64,000 nt of DNA from Cyanodermella asteris (Eukaryota > Ascomycota > Lecanoromycetes > Ostropales > Stictidaceae). Below, piece by piece: positions 22,459 through 33,300 of this stretch. Each line of letters begins with the position of its first letter. The first letter of the stretch is position 1. The notes under the pieces are model-generated. The model was not told the origin of the DNA. It was given only the letters and a program-made list of their open reading frames with translations, and searched no databases. The translations under genes and the position numbers were made by a program. The DNA lies in the NCBI GenBank assembly GCA_900618795.1, contig UYJD01000013.1, positions 780,537 to 844,536 on the forward strand, read 5' to 3'.

Positions 22459-22998
22459 ATGCAGACCCAACTCGTCGCCAGTACGTCGGCGTCGGCGTCT
22501 TTCATCACGAACAGCAACGGAAAGTTCCTAACCGGAAAGCGCATCGGATCATGGGGAGCCCAAGGTAAGGGTTTCTGACAATCCGCTCACCACTCTACAC
22601 AATCCATTCCAATCCAATCCGATCCAATCCAAGACAAGACAAGACAATCATTCAATCTCCACAACTGTCATACTAACCCCCATTCGACCCATCGAAACAC
22701 AAAATCCCACATCATCGCCCATGCTTCGAAGCATCCGACAAAAAAAAAAAAAAAAAAAAAGAAATCATCACGAGAACCCCCGAACGGGCTGACACCTTTT
22801 CTTTCTCTTCTTTCTTTCTTTCTTTCTTTCAAAACATGAAACCTCTGGCCTTCCCCGGCGGCCCCCTCGAACACGGCTCGAGACCTTCAAAACCCTGCGC
22901 GCAGCGCGAAAACGAAAGAGGAAGAGGAAGAGAAAAACCAGGGGGCCTCCTCGAGGGGGGGTCGCGAATACCTCGAATTCTTTGGCCGCGACGAATGA
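22459..22998 (+). CDS. Small 73-residue protein, two exons, function unknown
   Basis: Exon 1 (22459-22564) ends at a GTAAGG donor. Exon 2 (22883-22998) follows a CTGAC branch-like site, a long pyrimidine tract and a CGAG acceptor. The joined product is 73 residues: an N-terminal Ser/Thr-rich part, GKFLTGKRIGSWGAQ around the junction, then a Lys/Glu-rich helix and the ending GGREYLEFFGRDE. The exon 2 frame has no start codon of its own. It ends just before AT-rich, UTR-like sequence, as a real gene would. The 318-nt intron holds an A21 run and a CTTT repeat. I do not recognise the family. Support is splice logic plus ordered, non-random composition at the C-terminus. A rival acceptor at 22903-22904 gives only low-complexity Lys/Arg repeats. 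Confidence 0.55.
22740..22830. repeat. Poly-A run and CTTT microsatellite inside an intron
   Basis: An uninterrupted A run spans 22740-22760 and a CTTT-type tract spans about 22801-22830. Both lie inside the predicted intron of the 73-residue gene. The pyrimidine tract probably serves as the polypyrimidine stretch before the acceptor. Confidence 0.8.
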
Positions 22999-23634
22999 AC
23001 CGGGCACTTTGCCGAAGAACCCGACGACGACGACGACGACGACGACACTTGAGATGGGGGATACGGGGCAGTTACTATTTTTTATATTTTTTATTCTTAT
23101 TTTTATAAATATTTTTCAATGACCGGCGTCAGGGGCGGATGGATGAAGGGGCGCCGAGGGCCGAGGGTGGTGGGGAGCCCGGCCCAAGTGTGGAGGGATG
23201 GAGATGGGCAGGGTTTTCGAGGAGGTTGCGGAGGCGCAAGAGGCGAGTTGTGGCGCGCGTGGGGAGGTTGACGAGGAGTATTTCTTGCCCGTGTACAATC
23301 TTGTGAGTCGGTGCCCGGAGGCTGCTGCGCAGTTGATGGGGGATTCGTAGTCCCGTTGCAATCTGGGGACTCGGGTTTCTGGGGAGCTGACAACAGACTC
23401 TGCTTTCAAACCAGATAACGTGGCAATCATATTTGCTAGGTGAATCGATCAAGAGCAAATCTCATGGAAAAGGTGCATCATTTGATATATTCCGCCCCAA
23501 TTGAACTACAGGAAAGTCGTTGGGCCGTCCGTGTTCATGCTGGCCGTGTAATCTAGCCCATCCGCAAATCTAAGCAACGCTAACAGAAGACAATGCAAAA
23601 ACAAGTTTCGTATCCAAGATGCCGTACAAAGAAA
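22999..23634. other. Convergent intergenic region, AT-rich 3' zone
   Basis: It starts with a (GAC)n run at about 23022-23046, then an AT-rich block at about 23073-23115, which is a plausible 3'-end processing zone for the small gene. The rest, up to the end of the Bsd2-like gene, shows no supported gene. Confidence 0.55.
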
Positions 23635-24747
23635 TCAAACAGACGTCTCGGCAGTCTCGCCTTCCACCACGATCGGTACAGGAAGATTTCGCTCTGGGCT
23701 CTGAAGCACCAGCTGCTCGTGCCGCCTCACACGGACAAAGTCCGTGACTGCTTTTATTAAGATTATCCAACCGGCAATCATCAGCAGGTATGCAAGCCAG
23801 TCCGCACTGGCCAAAGCTCCAGCTGCGTCGTTGCCACCGGATCCATTCGAGGGATCGGCATAAACGCCATCCGCGTTCGGATCGAAGTCGTGAGCATTGG
23901 GGTCTGCCGGCCTGGCGCTTCCCTCGCCCTCCCCACCATCCATCCCTGGTCCGGAGCTGGCTGTTCGCATTCCGAAGCCATAGTTGATCAACGTGAAGCC
24001 CAAGCCGGCTCTCGAACCGTTCCGCGCCGCGTGTGTAGTGTGTAGGAGATATGTAAGAAGGAAACCAATGAGTGAAAAGGTCATCGCAATGATGGCGTTC
24101 CATGCAAAACTGAACACAGATCCCACCGGTAGACCATTGATATATACTTCGTCGCTCATCATGCCGGGAGCCATAAGGGTTGTTTCCCAGTACGGTGGCG
24201 TCGCGTCTGCCGCAGCCTGTTCGTATGACGGGGGCTGTTCTTCCTGATTATCGCCGGCCTGCGGTTTTGCATCAAGATTTCCAAAGACTCCATCATTTGA
24301 GGCGATGAACCGGCGATTGCTAGGGTTGTTATCGGATGAGGTGTTCGTGGTCGGTGCTGCGGGTGTAAACGAGGGTATTTCGGTCTGCCGCCTGGGTATC
24401 GAGCCGGGCTGGGGTTCTCCGGAATGTGATGTAGCGCTCCGGATCAATCGTTGTCTATCGTCTCCCTCCTCGTTATCTGACTCTCCGTCGTCGGCGCCGA
24501 AGGCATCGGCTAGTGTCCGGTCGACATCGTTGCCACTGGAACGTAATGTAGGGGATGCTTCGGGCGAAGGACTGCGGGAATGGAATGAAGGAGGAGGCGA
24601 GTCAGGGACGGCCTGCGAGGAGTAGTGAGAGTCTGGGTCAGTTCCCTGAACCTGGATGATCGTATTAGATTGTTCGCTTTGATGAATATGATGGCCTTGA
24701 CGAAGGACATGGAGCGGACTTACCCTCTCGTAGCCCTGGGAGACCAT
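23635..24747 (-). CDS. Bsd2/Ndfip-type membrane adaptor for Rsp5/NEDD4 ubiquitin ligase
   Basis: Exon 1 (24724-24747) encodes only MVSQGYER. A 72-nt GTAAGT...CCAG intron follows, then exon 2 (23635-24651), for 346 residues. Splicing gives the compact start MVSQGYERVQGTDPDSHYSS; an unspliced frame would begin with an unrelated hydrophobic leader. In yeast, Bsd2 recruits Rsp5 to sort metal transporters such as Smf1 to the vacuole. The sequence shows PPSY at 148-151 (a PPxY ligand for WW domains), TPPYWETT, then three hydrophobic segments at about 186-211, 225-237 (short) and 293-314, the layout of the Bsd2/Ndfip family. The N-terminal 140 residues are acidic and Ser/Pro-rich. The gene shares a 491-bp divergent promoter with the Cbp6-like gene. 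Confidence 0.87.
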   Translation of the reverse strand: MVSQGYERVSPLHVLRQGHHIHQSEQSNTIIQVQGTDPDSHYSSQAVPDSPPPSFHSRSPSPEASPTLRSSGNDVDRTLADAFGADDGESDNEEGDDRQRLIRSATSHSGEPQPGSIPRRQTEIPSFTPAAPTTNTSSDNNPSNRRFIASNDGVFGNLDAKPQAGDNQEEQPPSYEQAAADATPPYWETTLMAPGMMSDEVYINGLPVGSVFSFAWNAIIAMTFSLIGFLLTYLLHTTHAARNGSRAGLGFTLINYGFGMRTASSGPGMDGGEGEGSARPADPNAHDFDPNADGVYADPSNGSGGNDAAGALASADWLAYLLMIAGWIILIKAVTDFVRVRRHEQLVLQSPERNLPVPIVVEGETAETSV

Positions 24748-25238
24748 ACTGGCGAGTATTATGTGAAGGCGGAGGGATGGCTTAGGAATAGGATGAAAAC
24801 AAGGGAAAAGCGATGAATGTACACACGCAGCGGGCGAGCGCAAAGTATTGGAAGGAGCAGATGGTTTGATCAGGAGTGAGGCATGACACCAGGCACAGAG
24901 CAGTCGGGGATGGTCAGGCCGATTCAGCCACTATCCAAGCCGGCCGCATGGCGTTAGCGAGCGCCCGGCGGCTGTGAGCGATCCACGTCACGTGATGTGA
25001 ATTTGGCATATGGTGACGCATACAGTAGATAGACCCGGAAAGTCGTTGCGCAGCTACTACCTACCTGGACATACGACTATTTGCAGAACTCCACGCGTTG
25101 CCCCATTCAGCTTACCTCACTCTTGTTATGAGCAGAGCTGGTATCTGATTGCTACTTGCTATCGCGCCTGTCACATTTCCTGCGCCGCTTTCTGTAACTA
25201 CCTACTCTGGCGGCTCGGCAAACCCGCATCGAATCACC
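24748..25238. promoter_or_regulatory. Bidirectional promoter spacer with TCACGTGA palindrome
   Basis: This 491-bp gap lies between two divergent start codons, the Bsd2-like gene (minus) and the Cbp6-like gene (plus). TCACGTGA at 24988-24995 lies near its middle and could serve both genes. I see no gene in it. Confidence 0.5.
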
Positions 25239-25613
25239 ATGGCTAACCAGGTAAGCGACATGTTGCAGGTTTGGAGCTTTCCGCCGCTCACGCTATCATA
25301 GACCGTTCTCAAGCAGTTCAACAAAGCTTTGGGGCTATGGCCTAAGGACTATCTTCGTCCGCAAGTCAACTTTGCGGATGTCATGGCAAAACGCATCCAG
25401 ACCAAGACTCCCACAGAGGCCGAAACAAATGCACTCTTTACCTTGATCGAAGGCAGATATGCTAGACGTTATCCTCTCCGACAGTCGACGTACAGTCCGG
25501 CATCAGACCCCGAATACTACGGCAGATTAAAGGCTGAGTTGGAAGAGGCGCCGCAGAGAAGTTGGTTCGAACGCATGACAAACAAAATTACGGGCATGGT
25601 CAGACTGAAGTAA
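25239..25613 (+). CDS. CBP6: Cbp6/UQCC2-like cytochrome b translation and complex III assembly factor
   Basis: Exon 1 (25239-25250) encodes just MANQ. After a 51-nt intron (GTAAGC...ATAG), exon 2 (25302-25613) completes 107 residues. The protein begins MANQTVLKQFNKALGLWPKD. Cbp6 with Cbp3 binds the mitochondrial ribosome exit and newborn cytochrome b during complex III assembly; UQCC2 is the human relative. The match is the overall size, the WPKD...LRP start, and the C-terminal block YSPASDPEYYGRLKAELE followed by a small basic helix. That block aligns by eye with the yeast Cbp6 ending (YKPAGNPQYYQRL). There is no cleavable presequence, as in yeast Cbp6. A search that fails to see the 4-codon first exon would start too late. 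Confidence 0.8.
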
Positions 25614-28600
25614 AAGAGATGGGAGACGGGGGTCTTTTGTTTGGCTTGATCGAGTTAAGATCAGACGCGCATACTCTGTCAGCGGAGCCTCCGTGACTCG
25701 ACATCACTTCCAGTGATGGCCCGGGGCATGACGACCGGTACGGCGGTGTCCGGCGTCATAGAGAGCTTGATGTTGCCGTGTGAACCCAAATTTATATCCA
25801 CGAGCCGTGTTCGAGTCCTGGCCATCACTGGAAGAGATTTGCCAACCGTCCGGGCATGTATTCCTGGGTCAGACCGCGGCATGGCGACACAAGTGTGGCG
25901 AAACCTTTGGAGCACCTACATCGGCTCGCCAATATGCGCCTCGCACCGGAAGTCTGCAGCATCGCTACGACAGGCCTCGCGATCCTTGGCGACGGTCTGT
26001 CATCGAGCTGCGAGCAGAATGCCATGGCCTCGTAAAGCTAGGTGAAGGTGTTATCGGCGAAAGCCAATGTGTTTTGACAGTATAGATGTTAGCATCATTC
26101 TTGCTTGATGTCAGTGGAGCATGTTCAATTACTAGTGATGTTTGTCGATTGCATAGTTTCACTGTTACGATTACTTCACGTTTGGAAGAACAGGCTTTGT
26201 CGACGACACAGGGATAGCCCGCGTCACTTTTGTGGCCTGCACAGCAAGCAGATGTGTAGTTGAATGGCCATGTCCAGTCGAGCCACAGCGTCAGTTCTTG
26301 TGGAGGTAAAATCGTGATTGCTCCCTGGAGATTGTGTAGACTGACATCATCTTCTACCGCAGCTCCCGGGTCTTCCAGTTACATCACACGAGTAGGCCGT
26401 CGGTGCGGTTGCACGAAGTAGGTTCTGTGAAGCTAGCTGCGCATAAATGAGTCGACTCACCATGAAACCCGGCATGGAAAGAGTGAGTTGTCCGACAAGC
26501 TCGGCAAGTATGTTTTTGGCAAATGCGCACCACTTTTCGGGACTGAGAAATCTTGCTTCTCATGGCCTTTGCAGCACCAAACTGGTCTGGAATACCTGGC
26601 CGCACTCACCTGAAGATATCAACATGCTGGGAACGGATCCGAACCGGCCAAAGTCGTGTAATTTGAAGTCAAGATCTCACACGAATGTCTCGGCTGCTAA
26701 TTTTTTCGATGTCCGTGCAGCGGAATCAGGATCGCAGGTTGAACGGATGTGCCCCGATCAGCTTCGATGACAGAGTTTCACTCGAGCAATGACACAAGCG
26801 AGTCAAGTGTTTGACATTAGAGTTTCCACGAGCTGGCATCATGAACGAAAGTCAGACATTGGACTCGAATACGCATCAATGGCACAATCTGGTAGGAGTG
26901 GGACTTTGAAGTTGAGAAATCGAATATCGATGAATAAATAGCATCGATCGCAACAGTGATCGAGCCTCGGCAGATTGATACAGCATTATTCAAGATCAAC
27001 TTCGTGGCTCGGGGTTGGCAGCGTCTCGTGACGCGGAATTGTTCACAGATCGCGGTGGCACTCGACCAGTCAGCTTTGCGGGCAGCATGGAATTCTTGAG
27101 AATTGGGCCGCTCTGTGACAGGCCTTGGCGGACCCTGAATAGCGGAAGGCTCACGTGACGGGAACAGTTGAATCGCGATGGCATCGATCGACGGCTGAAT
27201 CAGCGACTGCAGAGATCGCCTGTGACGGCGCAATCGCCCATGCTCACAACAGCAATCACGATCTCTTCTCGAACACGCGGAAACACGGCTCTGTGCAGTC
27301 ACCTCGCAGTAGCCGAAGTCCCAGGACGCAGGGGCCAGTTGGTCCGGTACCCATCATCGATAGAGTGTGGATCGAGCTATCAGATGAGGAACCGCCATGG
27401 AACCCGATCGATGTGTTAACTTACAAGGTTGGAGGCTTGAGCTGGATTTTGGCCAGTTGAGAGCATGTGCTCCAATTACCATTCGTCTAGGAAGCCGGTG
27501 GCAGTCTGTCACTCGCTGTAGCGGGTGAGCGTTCGCAAAATGGCGCATGCCATCGTCGATGGACCGCCCTGCTCAGTTTGAGCCCTGTTGAAATGCAACA
27601 ATAACAGCGCCAGAGGTGGAACAGTATGGCAATTGTGAGGGAACGGACCAATCCTGTCCATGTCATATGCTTGGCCGAGGACGCGTGGGCGCGCTGTGCA
27701 TCGGTCGAATCGTGATGCATCGGCAGTCGGAAACCGGATTGAGCTGGATTTGCAGCCTTGCAGGGGTCGAATTGGAAGAAGACATGGCTGGTGTCACTGG
27801 TGTGATGCTGCAGCGTCTGGACCGCGATGGACCGCCGCGGACTGGAACAGGTTCTGACACTTTTGGCCGCCACGAGTAATGGGTCGGCGGATGTCGACAC
27901 AGGCAGACAATTGCGCAGAAGACAAAGCCAGGCACGAAAAGAGAGCAGCACAGTTGTTGATAAGCAGTCACGGCTCCGGCGATCAAACGCTGATGGTGGT
28001 GGCCGGCTTCGAGATGGACTTCAGCTTTGAAGCGCCGCGGACGGATCGATGTTCCGGCCGCGGGTAGCGTGTGTCGGAATAGTGCCAGGACGCAGCGGAA
28101 GCGCCGGCGGGCTGGACTGCGCTGGACCCCTGCGGCTCCATTATACGTGCAGGCTTGGCGCACATCTGCGTAATTGGCGGGCGTGTCTCGATGCTGCTCG
28201 ATCCGCAGCTTTCTCCAGACATGCTGGCGATCGGAAAGCTCGCTGCCCACGATGCTCCAGACGATGCCATGGCTCCTTCAACGGCTCCCTCTGTTGCCGC
28301 GTGCTGCCGATGTGCCATGCATTTTCAGATCACCTCCAGCGCCGCGACAGGCTGCTGGCGCCGTCCGACGTCCCTTTCAAGCCATATGCCATCGCCGTCT
28401 CACCTTACCTGCTCTCGTCGCACAACCTCATCCACCAGCACGCTTTCCTCAACCCATGCCAGCCTGATCCACTATACCAAACATCTGCTGCTAGTCTCGG
28501 CAGCCACTCACAACCTGGTGGTCTATGCAGCACCCTGTCACTAGACTATCACATATTTCCCTTCCGACATCGCTGCCATTTCGACTTCGGAGCTGAACTC

Positions 28601-28699
28601 GAGCAGTCACCTCCCTGTCGCTGAGCTTTCAAGCCGACCACCCCGCCACCAGCCGGGCCTGAATCGGCATCCTTATGGGCTGTCTGCTGTACAAGATCG
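25614..28699. other. Long upstream region of the frequency gene (3.1 kb)
   Basis: No supported coding gene was found. The frames here are short or lie on both strands. The distal 1.8 kb before the frq start carries many GATCGA/TCGATC hexamers (separate entry) and one TCACGTGA at 27151-27158. The last 600 bases have an open frame (28049-28624) with no recognisable domain. That segment more likely belongs to a long 5' leader of frq. Confidence 0.6.
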
Positions 28700-28700
28700 A
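26944..28700 (+). promoter_or_regulatory. Cluster of GATCGA/TCGATC motifs upstream of frq
   Basis: Read by eye, the hexamer GATCGA or its complement occurs at 26944, 26958, 27184/27186 (overlapping), 27370, 27416, 28044, 28198 and 28695. A chance count is about one on both strands for this length. GATCGA-type elements are the known core of White Collar Complex light-response elements in Neurospora. Use of these sites by a White Collar homologue is inference. The motif also appears elsewhere in the window, for example near 8310 and 44459. Confidence 0.4.
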
Positions 28701-31700
28701 TGCAGACTGCGAACCTCGATGCCGCAGATGAATCTCAGAACATGCCCCCGAGCCAGCCGCAAGCACGGTTTTGGCCTCCAACCAACCGACAGGCCGCGCC
28801 TCACTCCTCAAAGGCCGGCCCAGGCTCTGTGAGCAGGTCTGAGGCCGGCGTCAGTATCGACCTGAGCGCAGCTTCGAACGTGGCTGCCCAGGGCGAAGAG
28901 CCGCACGATGTGGCGCAACGTGGTGGTGGGAGCATGGCCAGCTTGCCCAGGTCGGAGCCTCGCTTGAGGCCAAGTGACGCAGAAAAGTGGTTTCAGGATT
29001 CGAACAAAAACGCGAGCACCCGCGGCAACGTCTCGTTCACCGATGGTATGCCTCTATGATTCTTGCCCGGACACTTCCAGCTGACTCGTCTAGACGATCC
29101 TCCATTCCATCTTCCTCAGCGGTCTGGCAATGACCTCCACTCGCGCCTCTTGCCAGTCCGAACAGCCACCGGCACTCCCCAGTTCGGGCCGCCGTCGTTG
29201 AGAAACATGCAATCTATACAAAGCAGCTCGAGCGGCGAGTTCCGATCCGTAATCGACGACCTTACAGTCGAGAACAAGAGTCTCAGAAAGAGATTGAGAA
29301 CGTACGAGCGGTTACATGCTTCACACCTGCATCCTGATCGAATGTTCGAAGTGCGTATGCCTGGTCTGGTTGGCAAGGATAAACAACGGTTGGAACGTTT
29401 ATTGAAGGACTTTGCCGATTCTGTATCTGGAAGCGATATGAGCGGACCCTACAAAAAGTCGTTGAAGAAGACCTCGAAGCGCGGTAGCAGCGGCAAGCCT
29501 TCGTCGTCGTCTTCCACCTTGCACAGCAATTCAAATCCGTCCAACAACTTGGTCGACTCCGCGTACGCATCCGCATCGAATTCGGCAGGCAACGCCTCCG
29601 GTTCTCAGTCGCAGCAGGACACTCGTCTACACAGCAGTGAAGGTCAAGGCGGCAAGCAGTCGCGCCAGGAAGGTTCTGGGTCAAAAGATCAAAGAGTCCG
29701 ATCCTATCTCCAGAATATTAGTCAAGGTCTTCTACCTCGCAGACCCACCGCCATGACGGAGAAAGCCAGGAAACGCGAGATTGTCAAGAGATTGGAGCAG
29801 CTTTTCACCGGGAGGGACAGCACGAACTCGAAGAACAGTCAATCAGTTCAGCAACAAGAGGTCAGCACTGCTGCAGCCGACGCAGACAGAAAAGCTAGTG
29901 AGGCTCGAGGATGGCCTATTCAAGTTGAGGGTACCAGAGAAGCTCCTATTCTACCCGCCGAAGCTGAAGCAGCAATGCTCCGACAGGATGCTGCAAATGG
30001 AAAGTCCAAGGACAAGGATAGCTCGTCCCCCACCGAGGGCTCAACTCGACCTACACCTGATCAGCGCCCTACTCAGCCTCTTGACCTGGATCTCAACCGT
30101 GCACAGAATGCCGCAGAAAACATGGCTTACATGCGTCACTTGGGCTTCAAGCCGAACACCGCGCTCGGTGAAGATCGGGCAGATGAAGATGGCTGGGTCT
30201 ATCTCAATCTCTTGATTGGCATGGCTCAGCTGCACACCATCAATGTGACCATTGATTTCGTTCGTCAAGCGATCAAGAGTTTGTCTGACAAATTCGAACT
30301 CTCTGCCGATGGTGCCAAAGTGCGCTGGAAAGGAGGAACAGAAGGGACTCGCATGAGTGGCGACGACGGGAGCAGTGAGCACAGCAAGAACGGCAGTCCT
30401 CCCGAGGGCGCTGCGCTTGACACTGTCGCGCGTGCCGTCAGTCCGCGAAGCCGTAGCAGCAAGCCTTCGACATCGGAACAGGCCACGGGCGGCGTGAAGA
30501 GCGGTGGCGGACATGATGATCACTCGGGCACAAAAGACAGCTCAAAGGGCAGAAGCACCGGTACCGACTTGACGTCAAGTCTGGCTCAATCTGGTTCCAA
30601 GCGCCCAATCTTTCTTGGACATGTCAGCGGTGGAAACTCCTTCCGATATGAGCCAATGTTTCTGCACGGTGCTGGGTCCGAGGACGAGAACGATTACTTC
30701 CTGAACGAAGATGACTCTTTACTCTCCTCGGGGCTTCGTGAAGATGTGACGGGCAGTGGTGGAAGTAGCCAAAGAGCAAAAAGCTCAGGCGTTGCGGCCA
30801 TGTCACAGACCGATGGCCCAATGATATTTTATCATCGAGCTCGCTTTGTTACCGATCGGAGTGGCGATCAAGGTTTCACACCCGTGAATAATACACGTTA
30901 TGTTCAAGCCATTCAACACCCTCTCGGCTCCGAACCGCCAGGCGGCAAGTCTCTCGCAAACGAGTCGCAAGGCATCTTCTCGACGCCCTCACCGCAAGTC
31001 ATCTCAGCTATGACATATTTCCCTGACGAGGAGCCGAAGCTACCAGAATTTGACGATGGCTCAGCTTCGAACCTTGCTGCGCAGAAACCTTCGCAACCGT
31101 ATCATCTCCCAGTTCACGGTTTGGGCGGCGTCATGCCAGGCGACAACCTCGTCGTCTACCCAGAACACCGCCAAATCAGTCGCAAACGCAAACAGCCTCC
31201 TTCTGACACGACCAGCGCCTACCGCAAATCTATGCGCAACGTTCGCGCCAGACTCCTCGGTGGGGATAAGGAACTGTTGGATAGAATACCCTCTCAAGAC
31301 AAGCTTGAGGTTCGCCTCCAAGGTGTCGGTCCTGTGAAGCATTTTGAACTTGAATCGTCCGAGCTGCCGCCACCAAATTACGCCCATATGCCGTTCAGCT
31401 CCAGTGCCGACGACAATAGCTACGACAGTGACGGAGAGATGGAGGAGGACGATGAGATCAATGCTGACAGTGGGATGCCCGAGCTTGCTCCACCAAGTCT
31501 TATGCGCACATTCGAAGAGACCGAGGGCGGAAGCGGCTCTGACACCTCTGACGAAGACGAAGCCATGGCTGACGCCGAAGATGACGGCGACGAGGAGTTT
31601 GATCTGCTGGCACATGAGCGAGCCGTGAACGCTGATGAGCTCGCTGAGCGGGAACGCGAGTGGGAAGAAGAAAACAAAGATCCAAGCCCCGATGCACATA

Positions 31701-31921
31701 GCTCCGCTGCAACCGTCGGAGACCGCAGCTTCTTGAGTGAAGAAGAAGAAGAAGAAGAAGAAGAAGAAGACGAAGAGAGTGTAGAGGAACGACACGTAAG
31801 GAGACGCGAAACACAGGCCGGCTCCAAACGTGGTCGGGATGAGGTCGATGATGCATTGCCTATTCAGGGTAGTCCCGCAAAACGGGTTGAGACACCACGA
31901 ACGAAGAATGGCCAGAAGTGA
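28700..31921 (+). CDS. frq: Circadian clock protein FREQUENCY (FRQ)
   Basis: Exons 28700-29045 and 29094-31921 flank a 48-nt intron, coding 1057 residues. Splicing joins AEKWFQDSNKN...VSFTD to DDPPFHLPQRS, a block I know from FRQ proteins. FRQ scaffolds the negative arm of the clock, binding FRH and casein kinase 1 and inhibiting the White Collar Complex. Landmarks are a coiled coil at about 165-195 (VIDDLTVENKSLRKRLRTYE), then FEVRMPGL. At about 455-510 is the FRH/kinase-interaction type block with YMRHLGF, GWVYLNLLIGMAQLHTINVT and VRWKGGTEGTR. Further landmarks are YEPMFLHG, DGPMIFYHRARFVTD near 688, a basic RKRKQ NLS-like motif and an acidic tail with an E-run near 997 encoded by (GAA)n. 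Many Ser/Thr sites fit a progressively phosphorylated protein. The length is similar to Neurospora FRQ (989). Confidence 0.93.
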
Positions 31922-33300
31922 TGTTGCGAACGATTGGGATGATTTGGGTCTGGTCATTTTAGCGGGCGTTTTGCATATCATGAAGCGACAAAAGACTCCG
32001 CATTAGGATACATGAACTGGAAGGTTCAGGCATGGTGGAGCTTGCAATACTGGATTCGGGAGACCGGACGAGATATGATACCCCAGGGCACGTTCAAGGA
32101 TAACGGCTCTTATTTGTACACTGCTATGGTTGAAAGAACAAATCCAAGATTCTCTACGAACAGATGGTCGTCCTCAGGTCCACTCATGGCTGCCATTGTG
32201 CATGACGCTGTTTACAAGCACATATTGTTCGCCGTCGCCTTCCGTCAGCTATCGTCAGTGTCGCTCCCTTTCCCCACACGAGTCAGGTAACGTTTGTTGA
32301 GCTAGGCACCGTCCCATTCCTGAAAATCTTGAGCCTCGAAGCATTGTCAGATGAGGATGCGATATTCTCATATTTCAACTCCCTTCAAGCCCAACAAGTC
32401 TTCCGAGTCGCAACTCGTACCACCCCACTCCTCCGAACGCCAGCATCAAGCAAGCAAGCACATTGCACAAGAAAAACTGACATCTCTTGTATACACGTCT
32501 GTATGTATGTATGTACGTATGTATGTAAGTGGTAATTGGTTTTTGCAAAGCCAAAGGAAACAACTATGCCGGCTCTTCGAAAACCCCCCCCTAGGGACGA
32601 CGGCCGACGGAATCTCTCCTGATCCGGCAGTGCAATGGACGGGAGACCGGTCCGTATCATGGGGCCCAAAATCATGAGCGAGGTGTGGATCCGGTCCTCG
32701 CGATTCTGAAGAAGAAGAAGAAGAAGAAGAAGAGAAAAGGCCCAAGGGGACGTGTGGTGGGGGATCATATAGCCTGGAAGCAAGCTGTGACATGATGCTT
32801 CGATGGAGGGAGGGAGGGAGGAGCCAGCTGATTTTTGAGGCCGGCGACGATGGTTGGAATTGCAGCCTTATGACTGCTACGGTAATGGTTCAAGTTTGAG
32901 AGTGGTTGATGCATGCTCTGGGGAAAGTGCAAGGATTTTGTCCAGGCCTCGCTTTCTGATGTTGTGGAAATGCCACGGACGTCAGGTTGGTATGAAGGAA
33001 AGTGACGGAAAGAGGCCGAGCTTTAGTTGAGGTAGCACTCCATCCCTCAGAAACCTTCCGATCCACAAAGTTCTACATCAACGGTAGTTCAATAGTACGA
33101 TGCTGGAAATGGTTATTGCGTCCATTTATGAGCCATTCAGTGCTCATCAAAGTCATTAGTGGCTGCTATCCAGGGGTATCATAAGTCATGCAGTGCTGCC
33201 AGCCCAGCTTCTAACCTTCCGTACGCCATCCCTTCCTGGGCATTGTCACAAGATTGACTTTTCTATGCGCCTGTTGCATCTCCAAAGTGCTCATGCCTTT
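31922..33300. other. Convergent intergenic region with microsatellites
   Basis: This tail-to-tail spacer lies between frq (plus) and the Med1 gene (minus). It contains (GTAT)n at about 32501-32528, (GAA)n at about 32707-32733 and (GGGA)n at about 32805-32823. I see no gene in it. Confidence 0.65.

Noticed and set aside
25800-25825. GTTCGAGTCC resembling a tRNA B box
   Set aside because: No matching A box, anticodon arm or acceptor stem around it.
28049-28624. 191-codon plus frame before frq as a separate protein gene
   Set aside because: Cys/His/Arg-rich random composition and no domain; kept only as a possible leader frame.
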